From contig CAYVEB010000024.1 in NCBI GenBank assembly GCA_964450645.1, forward strand, positions 1 to 25,505: 25,505 nucleotides of DNA, written 5' to 3'. Source of the stretch: JAKSPM01 sp964450645 (GTDB lineage: Bacteria; Bacillota; Clostridia; Oscillospirales; Oscillospiraceae). The notes beneath the pieces are model-generated. The model did not search any database and was not told the DNA's origin. It saw only the letters and a list, made by a program, of their open reading frames with translations. The stretch's first letter is position 1, and each line of letters starts with the position of its first letter. Positions 7,075 to 14,027 of this stretch are shown here, one piece after another. The position numbers and the translations under genes were made by a program.

Positions 7075-10000
7075 TTATTTCTTGGAATATACCGCTCCGT
7101 TTCGTCCTTCCAGCGTTTCGAGGGCTTTGTCTGTTTCCGCGCTCATCTGCAGATAGATCGAAGCGTCCGCGCCCGCATTATTGAACTCCGCGTCCGTCGG
7201 GAAAAGAGCTGCCACATAGTATGTTCCCAGGTCAGGAATCGCAAGTGTTCCAAGTTCCCTATAGTTCGGATAATATCGGTAGTCGTCTGCGGATGAATAC
7301 AATCCAAGCGAAAACAGGTGGCCGCCAAAACCCGTTTCAAAACTTTCTTTACAGGAAACGCGGATCGTGTATAGACTTGAATCCCAAGTATCCGTATACC
7401 GATCGACGATATAGTGGCCGTCCCATGTACCCGGAAGTGTTAAGGTATAATAGTCGGTAGCAATTTGAATATCCTCTTTAATTGCCCAGTCGTGTTCCGC
7501 AAAGCGCTGGATGATCGACGCCACCTGCGCGCGGGTTGCGTTGCCCTTGGGATCGAGGTAGACGATCCCTGTGGACGCGTTCTTGCTGCCGGAGACGATG
7601 CCCTCCGCATTGGCCCAGGCGACGGCGTTCTTGGCATAGCTCGAAACGCTTCTGGCATCCGGGAAGCCATTCAGGTTCGCGCGGGCGGAGGTGTCATAGC
7701 CCTTCTTTGCCGCGTAACGGAACAAAATCGCGGCGATCTGCTCACGGGTCACTTTGCTGTTTGGGTTGAAATGCGTGCTGTCCGTACCGGCCACGATGCC
7801 GTTGGCGTTGGCCCAGCGGACGGCGGCAGTATAATATTTCCCGTCGGGAACATCGGTAAATGGCGCGTACCCGGACGCTTCCGGCTTGCCCTCCAAGCGC
7901 CAAAGAACCGTCACCAGCATGGCGCGGGTCATGGTGTCGCCGGGGCCGAAGGTCGTGTCCGTCAAGCCCGCGAACAGGCCGTTTTCCAGCACGAAGTCAA
8001 TCCCCGCGTGCGCCCAGTTGTTCGCGGCGGGCATATCCGTGAATTTGCGCCCCGGGCAGTTCGCCCCGCCGTCGCAGGATTTGCCGGTCGCCGGGATTGT
8101 TTCGGTACGCGTTTCGCCGCAGCGAGTACAAGTATATGTACGCACGCCGGGTTTGGTTGCGGTTGGTTTGGTGGTTACAATCCCGGTATCCCAGGTATGC
8201 CCAAGCGCGCTCGTCTCGCGGGATTCAGCTTCTCCGCAGATAAGGCAGGTACGAGTTTCCCAGCCCTCTTTTGCGCAAGCCGCGGCTTTTCTCTGTGTCC
8301 ACGCGCCCCAGGTGTGGCCATTGGAACATGCATCCGCAGGCGCGTAGTTTATAGCAATCTCCTGGTTTTCACCGCTAGGGTCGTAGACTATCTCCACTCT
8401 TCCTTTTGCACCGTCAATTTGCTCAGAGGCTAGTGTTTCACCGTCTTTATCTAATGTAACGACTCCCTTAGAGATTCCCGAAACAGCAATTCCGCTCTCA
8501 GTCTTAACAGCTATGGTATTCGCTTCTTCCGGAGTTCCTGCAATAACAATTGAGACTCTCTCGCCGGCATCGTTTTCCGCGCCAAACATCATTGTAAAAG
8601 GTTCATTTTGAGGAGTATTTATCCCTACAGATTTATCATTCGCCTTTTCATTTGCGGTAAGAAAAACATCAGAGCCTTCCTCGACAGCCGCGCTTATCGT
8701 GATGGCATTTCCCGCAACAGCCACCTTGTTCCCGGCGCCTAATACATCTGAAACTGTAACATTTTCTGCATTATCCGCCCAGTACACAGTAGTATTATCT
8801 GGATTTCGGTCTTCTTCCAATTCTGGCGTCTGAATTTCGCGCAACGTGTGATTGCTATCTGTAATTGCGTAATGATCCGATGTCACGGCAATTAAGTTAT
8901 ATTCCGTATCAATCGGGTCTATGGAGAAAGTCGCTGTACTGTCTTCATTTTCTTCCGATGTATCCGGATAATTTAAAGTTGCGTTAGCCGAAAGTACCAA
9001 ATAAGGGAGAATAACGTCTGTACTGTAACCTATTCTTCCACATCTTCCAACTGTCGGGTCAAATACATTATCACCATTTGTCTGGGAATAAGCAGAATAA
9101 TGCCATTCGTTTGTAAATTTTCCAGAATCATCCCGCTCAAAGAAAATCGTTTGTTTTGTGTCAAAATTTGAGTCATCCACAATAATGCCGTTATCGCCCG
9201 ATAGGCCTACCGCTAAAACACGATGCCCAAAACTCTGCTCCCATATTGATTCTTCTCTATTGTATTGATATTCCTTTAATGAAATTGTTACTGGTGCCCC
9301 ATTCTGAGAGACGTATTCCGCAACCTTATCATATATCTCTTGACAATTCCCAAAACTCGTCTCAGCCTCCACCGAAAATTGCGTCGCGTGCCCATATCGG
9401 ATAAATTGCTTTGCTGAGATTCCGTTTAAGTCGTAACATAACGTGCCCTTGTTTATATCCCTTATTGCATCGCAGGGTCCTAACAGTCTGATAAAAGAGT
9501 TTACATGGGGAATATCTGATAATAAAGAACCTGTTGTTACCGCCATACCATAACATAAACCATGTGGCTCGGTTTCATACTTGTCAAAAAGAATTTGCCC
9601 TTTTTCTTTTCCATAAATATCTTTATAAATATCTTCGGAAATAGTACCTTCAAAATTTCGAAAGTGGTACCGATCTCTATTGAAATCATAATCGGCGGAA
9701 AATTGTTCCACAGTTCCTTCCCATTCGGTTTTCTCAATCAAAAGGTTCCCGCTTGCATCATATACGTTCACGTTGCTGGCAAAAACAGTTGACGCTTTGT
9801 CTGATAAAACTCCATAGTTTCTGTCATAGATCCACTGTGTATCTGTGTAATGAAACTGATTGCTGCGGCTGACCGTTCCACCGTCACTCTTTGCAACAAG
9901 ATTAGAACTCCATACTATGTATACATCTCCAGCCGCATCTGTCACATCAAATGTTGACAATTCAAATCTGTCGTTGCGAAGACCCTCGTTAAACAACACC

Positions 10001-10155
10001 CAATATTTCTGCCCTTGCGAGGGATATTCGTGCAGATCCTCCGGCAGTTGAGAAATACCGTAAAGTTCTCCAGCAGCGAAAACATCCGTGGTGAGACTTC
10101 CTCCCAGGCTAAAAAGCAAAGTCAGAATCAATAACACAGAAATAGCTCTTTTCAT
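7075..10155 (-). CDS. secreted SLH-domain protein with papain-like cysteine-peptidase-like region
   Basis: This is a large exported cell-surface protein. Residues 1-28 form a signal peptide (MKR, hydrophobic core, cleavage likely after VFA). Residues about 185-390 hold HGLCYGMA (C201), FGHRVLAVGL (H311) and IIVDDSN (D327/D328/N330), the Cys-His-Asp/Asn order of papain-fold enzymes. This suggests a peptidase or a relative, but it is inference. Residues about 395-605 look like beta-rich spacer. Residues 610-695 carry two GHTW/CxxCG-type repeats. Three SLH repeats (about 704-890) with FTDVP, WANANGIVAG and TREQIAAIL motifs would anchor it to wall-bound polymers. A final domain (about 897-1026) starts YYTLTLPGTWDG and resembles a stand-alone domain of clostridial surface proteins. 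AGGAGG precedes the ATG. Codon composition is uneven along the gene, GC-rich only over the SLH part. Confidence 0.88.
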   Translation of the reverse strand: MKRAISVLLILTLLFSLGGSLTTDVFAAGELYGISQLPEDLHEYPSQGQKYWVLFNEGLRNDRFELSTFDVTDAAGDVYIVWSSNLVAKSDGGTVSRSNQFHYTDTQWIYDRNYGVLSDKASTVFASNVNVYDASGNLLIEKTEWEGTVEQFSADYDFNRDRYHFRNFEGTISEDIYKDIYGKEKGQILFDKYETEPHGLCYGMAVTTGSLLSDIPHVNSFIRLLGPCDAIRDINKGTLCYDLNGISAKQFIRYGHATQFSVEAETSFGNCQEIYDKVAEYVSQNGAPVTISLKEYQYNREESIWEQSFGHRVLAVGLSGDNGIIVDDSNFDTKQTIFFERDDSGKFTNEWHYSAYSQTNGDNVFDPTVGRCGRIGYSTDVILPYLVLSANATLNYPDTSEENEDSTATFSIDPIDTEYNLIAVTSDHYAITDSNHTLREIQTPELEEDRNPDNTTVYWADNAENVTVSDVLGAGNKVAVAGNAITISAAVEEGSDVFLTANEKANDKSVGINTPQNEPFTMMFGAENDAGERVSIVIAGTPEEANTIAVKTESGIAVSGISKGVVTLDKDGETLASEQIDGAKGRVEIVYDPSGENQEIAINYAPADACSNGHTWGAWTQRKAAACAKEGWETRTCLICGEAESRETSALGHTWDTGIVTTKPTATKPGVRTYTCTRCGETRTETIPATGKSCDGGANCPGRKFTDMPAANNWAHAGIDFVLENGLFAGLTDTTFGPGDTMTRAMLVTVLWRLEGKPEASGYAPFTDVPDGKYYTAAVRWANANGIVAGTDSTHFNPNSKVTREQIAAILFRYAAKKGYDTSARANLNGFPDARSVSSYAKNAVAWANAEGIVSGSKNASTGIVYLDPKGNATRAQVASIIQRFAEHDWAIKEDIQIATDYYTLTLPGTWDGHYIVDRYTDTWDSSLYTIRVSCKESFETGFGGHLFSLGLYSSADDYRYYPNYRELGTLAIPDLGTYYVAALFPTDAEFNNAGADASIYLQMSAETDKALETLEGRNGAVYSKK

Positions 10156-10341
10156 TATTCACATCCTCCTGTTACGATATACTTCCATCGCCGCCACACA
10201 GCTTGAAATAACTTTCGATAAGGGCGTAGTCCAGCCCGATTTTTTGAGGAAAAACGGTTCCGTCAAGATGCACGTGCATTTTTTGCCGGATGTCGAAAAA
10301 TCGTTTTTTTAAACCGCAATTTCAACTATCAGGCTGCGTAG
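10156..10341 (-). promoter_or_regulatory. long 5' leader of the SLH-protein gene with a 12-bp palindrome
   Basis: The predicted start site near 10342 leaves about 187 untranslated bases before the ATG. The leader contains the perfect palindrome ATGCACGTGCAT (10268-10279) and ends with AGGAGG at good spacing. I compared it by eye with c-di-GMP, cobalamin and other riboswitch patterns and recognised none. The palindrome could be an operator for a dimeric repressor or an RNA hairpin. Confidence 0.4.
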
Positions 10342-10348
10342 TAGTCTT

Positions 10349-10377
10349 ATTATACCATATTGGAAATGCATTCGCAA
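10349..10377 (-). promoter_or_regulatory. promoter of the SLH-protein gene
   Basis: On the minus strand -35 TTGCGA (10372-10377) and a perfect -10 TATAAT (10349-10354) are 17 bases apart, with TGG just before the -10. It lies between the terminator of the upstream DUF421 operon and the SLH gene, so that gene is probably transcribed alone. Confidence 0.78.
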
Positions 10378-10410
10378 CCATTTTCCCCAGATTTCCATCT
10401 GTACTCCATG

Positions 10411-10436
10411 AAAAAACCGCCGTTTCCGGCGGTTTT
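10411..10436 (-). terminator. intrinsic terminator of the DUF421-DUF4363 operon
   Basis: AAAACCGCCG (10413-10422), a TTTC loop and CGGCGGTTTT (10427-10436) form a 10-bp stem. On the minus strand the stem runs straight into six T. It lies about 45 bases after the DUF4363 stop codon. This is a textbook Rho-independent terminator for the minus strand. Confidence 0.88.
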
Positions 10437-10482
10437 CTGGCACTTCACCAATGCGAACCCCTACAAAGCGGGGCCTTTGGAC

Positions 10483-10863
10483 TTATAGAATATTGAAATA
10501 ATACGGCGTCTCCATCTCCGCCAGGTGGCGGATCATCGCAATCGCCTGCTCGCAGCCGGCCCGGAACTCGTGCATACTCCCCGTGGACGCGTAGGAACGG
10601 ATGCTTGCCAGGTTCCAATTGATCGTGTCCGTCTCCTGGTGATCCAAAACGGAGCTGAAGAAATGCTCGTAGCGCGTCCATTTATCCTCCGCCCGCGCGC
10701 TCAGCGCGACAGCGCCGGCCTCGTCCCCCTGGTCATAGGCGTAAATCGCCTGCTCCAGCTGCGCCGCCGTCTGGTCGACGCAGCGGTTGAGCGCGCACAT
10801 ACACACGATCCCCGCCGTCAGCGATACCACCAGCAGAGCGATGCCGATATACAGATATTTCAT
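10483..10863 (-). CDS. DUF4363 family membrane-anchored protein
   Basis: This 126-residue protein has one N-terminal hydrophobic segment (about residues 4-25, MKYLYIGIALLVVSL) and an extracytoplasmic-looking helical remainder. The helices carry a regular acidic and alanine pattern (QLEQAIYAYDQGDEAGA). It matches the small DUF4363 family, whose genes commonly follow DUF421 genes in spore-forming Clostridia. Function is unknown. Here it overlaps the DUF421 gene as ATGA, and GGGAGGG lies in the DUF421 end, so the two are translated together. A physical partnership with the DUF421 protein is a reasonable inference only. Confidence 0.82.
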   Translation of the reverse strand: MKYLYIGIALLVVSLTAGIVCMCALNRCVDQTAAQLEQAIYAYDQGDEAGAVALSARAEDKWTRYEHFFSSVLDHQETDTINWNLASIRSYASTGSMHEFRAGCEQAIAMIRHLAEMETPYYFNIL

Positions 10864-11537
10864 TTCGAGCCCTCCCTTTTCACAAAATAAATTCCGCCCG
10901 TCCGGTCAAGCGTCATCAGCAGAACCTCCCGCACTTTGCAATTGCGCGCCCGCAGCTCCTGCTTCAGCCAGCGCATGGAGCGGTTGCACAGGGCCAGATT
11001 TTCCTCCAGAACCTTTCCGTGGGAGATAATTGTGTAGGGCAACTCCTCATCCTTGACTGCAATTCCCGCGTCCTTGGCAGGTACCGGCTCCACCTTGGCG
11101 TACCGCATGACCGATACCTTTCCGTTCGTCTCCAAAATGGCGTACTTTACCGTGGCCAGGTCAAAGATGCCCTGTTCGCGCAGATGTTCGGTCAGCTCGT
11201 CCAAATTTACCCGGGTCTGGCGGAGATTTTCCTCCAGAATTTTCCCGTCAGAAATTAAAATTACGGGCTTGCCACAAAACAGCTTCCGCATCCGGATGGA
11301 CGAGAGCGTGATAACCGAGATGATCAGTTCCACACCCAGCACCGTCAGGATCGGAATCAAGCCGGTGGTCAAGGGGATGGCGTTGTCCTGCATCGGTACG
11401 GCCGCGATGTTCGCCAGGAGCATCGTTACCACGAACTCCGCCGGTTCCATCTCTCCGATCTGCCGCTTGCCCATCAGGCGGATGCAGACAATCAGTACCA
11501 GGTATAAAAAAATTGCCCGGAAAAATGATATGAGCAT
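10860..11537 (-). CDS. DUF421 domain membrane protein (YetF/YrbG-like)
   Basis: This 225-residue inner-membrane protein has hydrophobic segments at about 3-20 (FFRAIFLYLVLIVCIRL), 35-52 and 58-78, followed by the conserved cytoplasmic DUF421 region. That region shows MGKRQIGEMEPAEFVV near the N-terminus, GKPVILISDGKILEENLRQTRVNLDEL in the middle, and LKQELRARNCKVREVLLMTLDRTGGIYF at the end. The middle string is conserved in Bacillus YetF and E. coli YcaP relatives. The start at 11537 was chosen because TGGAGG lies 7 bases upstream and the hydrophobic segment begins at once; a start 45 codons farther upstream would add a non-conserved tail. Roles in spore germination or stress have been proposed for relatives; none can be shown here. 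Confidence 0.88.
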   Translation of the reverse strand: MLISFFRAIFLYLVLIVCIRLMGKRQIGEMEPAEFVVTMLLANIAAVPMQDNAIPLTTGLIPILTVLGVELIISVITLSSIRMRKLFCGKPVILISDGKILEENLRQTRVNLDELTEHLREQGIFDLATVKYAILETNGKVSVMRYAKVEPVPAKDAGIAVKDEELPYTIISHGKVLEENLALCNRSMRWLKQELRARNCKVREVLLMTLDRTGGIYFVKREGSK

Positions 11538-11601
11538 AAACCGGCCTCCAGATAACGTGTTTGTCTTTAAGATGTGCGGTTTGCGGCGGTCTATGCCAGA
11601 A

Positions 11602-11630
11602 ACCATAGAAAATGATAAATAATTTGTTAA
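11602..11630 (-). promoter_or_regulatory. possible promoter of the DUF421 operon
   Basis: On the minus strand TTAACA (11625-11630) and TATGGT (11602-11607) are 17 bases apart. The match is weaker than for the other promoters, and a sporulation sigma factor could instead be used. It lies about 65 bases before the chosen DUF421 start. Confidence 0.4.
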
Positions 11631-11703
11631 ATTCGATAAAAATGAAAAGCAGACGCGGACGCGGATTGTCACGCTCTATGAAATTTCTCCGCGGCGCTTG
11701 CAT

Positions 11704-11731
11704 TTGGACAGAAAATGCTGTACTTTATAAG
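11704..11731 (+). promoter_or_regulatory. possible promoter of glnN
   Basis: On the plus strand TTGGAC (11704-11709) and TATAAG (11726-11731) are 16 bases apart. Transcription would begin about 80 bases before the glnN ATG. The leader contains a short ACAAC/GTTGT hairpin near 11786-11799. I saw no clear GlnR-type operator or ANTAR-type double hairpin. Confidence 0.4.
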
Positions 11732-11816
11732 ACATATGAATCCATCCGGCGTCCCGGGCGCGATTTTGCGGGCGATCGGATCGTACAACGGCAGTTGTGA
11801 AATTGGAGGAATTTTT

Positions 11817-13922
11817 ATGGCAATTTCCGAATTGTTCGGCACTAACGTTTTCAGTCAATCCGTCATGCGGCAGCGTCTGCCGGAGAAAGTCTATCAGGAG
11901 GTCACGCATGTGATGCAAAGCGGCGGGCAGCTCTCCATGGCCGCCGCCGACACCGTGGCCGAGGCCATGATGCACTGGGCCTTGGAAAAGGGCGCCACTC
12001 ACTACACCCACTGGTTCCAGCCCCTCAACGGCATCACCGCGGAAAAGCACGACTCCTTCCTCACCGCCCCGCAAGAGGGAAAAACCTTGCTCCGGCTGAC
12101 CGGCAAGCAGCTGATCATGGGCGAGCCGGACGCCTCCAGCTTCCCCTCTGGCGGCCTGCGCGCGACGCACTACGCGCGCGGCTACACGGCGTGGGACATG
12201 ACATCGCCGGCATTTGTCAAGGAGCTGTCGGCGGGCACGATTTTGTGCATCCCCACGGTATTTATTTCTTATACCGGCGTGGCGTTGGACAACAAAACGC
12301 CCCTGCTGCGCTCGATGCAGGCGCTGTCCGTCCAGGCGACGCGCATTTTGCACCTGTTCGGCAAAACCAACGTCCAGAAGGTCACGCCCTCCGTCGGCCC
12401 GGAACAGGAGTATTTCATTGTCGACCGGGAGAAATACCTCAAGCGCCGGGATCTCATCTACACTGGCCGCACCCTTTTCGGTGCGCCTGCGCCCAAGGGA
12501 CAAGAGCTGGAGGATCAGTACTTCGGGGTGATCCGTGAGCGCATTGGTGCGTTTATGGCGGATCTGAACCGTGAGCTTTGGAAAATGGGCATTCCCGCGA
12601 CCACCCAGCACACCGAAGTCGCCCCCGGCCAGCACGAGCTGGCGCCGATCTATACGACCTGCAACGTGGCGGTCGATCAGAACCAGCTGACCATGGAAAC
12701 GATGAAGCGGGTGGCGAACCGGCACAATCTGGTGTGCCTGCTCCATGAAAAGCCGTTTGCGGGCGTTAACGGCAGCGGTAAGCACAACAATTGGTCGATC
12801 ACGTCGGACGCCGGAGAAAACCTGCTCGATCCCGGCGACACGCCCAATGAAAACCTGCAATTTTTGCTGGTGCTCTCTTGCATCATGAAGGCCATCGACG
12901 TCCACGCCGACTTGCTGCGCCAGAGCGCGGCCACGGTGGGCAACGATCTCCGGCTGGGCGCGGACGAGGCGCCTCCGGCCATCGTGTCCATCTTTCTGGG
13001 CAGCCAGCTGGAGGACGTGGTGAATCAGATCTGCAACAACGGCGTGGCGGCGGCATGTCTTTCCGGCGGAAAGCTGGATACCGGCGTATCGACCCTTCCC
13101 GTTCTGAGCAAGGACGCCACGGATCGCAACCGCACCTCCCCCTTTGCGTTCACGGGGAATAAATTCGAGTTCCGCATGGTCGGCTCCTCAGACTCCATCG
13201 CGAGCGCCAACACGACCATCAACGCCATCGTCGCCGAGGCGTTCTGCGAGGCGGCGGACTTTCTGGAACACAGCGACAACTTTGACCACGACGCCCGGGA
13301 GCTGATCGCGCGGAATATGATCGACCACCAGCGGATCATTTTCAACGGCAACAGCTACAGCGCCGAGTGGATCGCGGAAGCAAAGCGGCGCGGCCTGCCC
13401 AATCTGCCGACGATGCTGGACACGGTGCCGACGCTGACAGAGGAAAAGTCTGTCCGCCTATTCGGGCGCTTCGGGATTTTTTCGAAGACGGAGCTGGAAT
13501 CCCGCAGCGAGATCATGTACGAAACCTATGCCAAGGTGACTACCATCGAGGCCAAAACCATGATCCACATGGCCGGCAAGCACTATATCCCGGCGGTTAT
13601 CCAGTTTGTCACCCGCCTGGCCGACTCCGTGTGCAAGGTGAAGGCCGCCTGCAGCGGAATCAACACCTCCGTCCAGGCTGATTTGCTCGGCAAGACCAGC
13701 CGGCTTCTCCAGCAGACCAAGAACGCCTTGCACCAACTGAACGAGTATGTGGAGCAGCTCAACGGTATGGACGTCACCGCCCGCGAAACGGCGCACTTCT
13801 GCCAGGATCAGCTGGTTCCGGCGATGAAGGCGCTGCGCACGCCGGTCGACCAGCTGGAGCTGATCGTGGACAAGGAACTTTGGCCGGTACCCACATACGG
13901 CGATTTGATGTTCGAAGTCTAA
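11817..13922 (+). CDS. glnN: type III glutamine synthetase GlnN
   Basis: This enzyme joins ammonia and glutamate with ATP to form glutamine. It is the large GSIII form common in Clostridia and Bacteroidetes. The chosen start gives 701 residues, normal for GSIII and far longer than GSI. Visible signatures are FPSGGLRATHYARGYTAWD in the N-terminal part, VGPEQEYFIVD (metal-binding glutamates), NRELWKMGIPATTQHTEVAP, VNGSGKHNNWSI (the GSIII equivalent of the ATP/metal loop) and DRNRTSPFAFTGNKFEFRM (arginines of the glutamate site). The start at 11817 is decided by GGAGGA six bases upstream; an earlier ATG 34 codons upstream has neither ribosome site nor conservation. It is the only plus-strand gene and converges on gyrA. 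Confidence 0.96.
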   Translation: MAISELFGTNVFSQSVMRQRLPEKVYQEVTHVMQSGGQLSMAAADTVAEAMMHWALEKGATHYTHWFQPLNGITAEKHDSFLTAPQEGKTLLRLTGKQLIMGEPDASSFPSGGLRATHYARGYTAWDMTSPAFVKELSAGTILCIPTVFISYTGVALDNKTPLLRSMQALSVQATRILHLFGKTNVQKVTPSVGPEQEYFIVDREKYLKRRDLIYTGRTLFGAPAPKGQELEDQYFGVIRERIGAFMADLNRELWKMGIPATTQHTEVAPGQHELAPIYTTCNVAVDQNQLTMETMKRVANRHNLVCLLHEKPFAGVNGSGKHNNWSITSDAGENLLDPGDTPNENLQFLLVLSCIMKAIDVHADLLRQSAATVGNDLRLGADEAPPAIVSIFLGSQLEDVVNQICNNGVAAACLSGGKLDTGVSTLPVLSKDATDRNRTSPFAFTGNKFEFRMVGSSDSIASANTTINAIVAEAFCEAADFLEHSDNFDHDARELIARNMIDHQRIIFNGNSYSAEWIAEAKRRGLPNLPTMLDTVPTLTEEKSVRLFGRFGIFSKTELESRSEIMYETYAKVTTIEAKTMIHMAGKHYIPAVIQFVTRLADSVCKVKAACSGINTSVQADLLGKTSRLLQQTKNALHQLNEYVEQLNGMDVTARETAHFCQDQLVPAMKALRTPVDQLELIVDKELWPVPTYGDLMFEV

Positions 13923-13959
13923 GGCGCCGCGCCGGCGGACTTCTATTGCAATAAAAATT

Positions 13960-13999
13960 GCGCGTGGCTTGGGAGATTCCCGGTCCACGCGCTTGCTTT
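13960..13999. terminator. bidirectional terminator between glnN and gyrA
   Basis: GCGCGTGG (13960-13967) pairs with CCACGCGC (13985-13992), with an inner GGGA/TCCC pairing in the loop. On the plus strand it leads into TTGCTTTATTTTTT and on the minus strand into AATTTTTATT. It therefore serves both glnN and the convergent gyrA. The longest spacer here, 13923-14027, holds nothing else. Confidence 0.85.
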
Positions 14000-14027
14000 A
14001 TTTTTTGCAATTTTATCCGGCACGGTG

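Noticed and set aside
10156..10341. Leader of the SLH gene considered as a c-di-GMP riboswitch
   Set aside because: The conserved GEMM core strings are absent in both orientations.
11732..11816. glnN leader considered as an ANTAR-type two-hairpin attenuator or a glutamine riboswitch
   Set aside because: Only short pairings are present, no conserved hexaloop pair or glutamine-aptamer core, and no T run before the gene.
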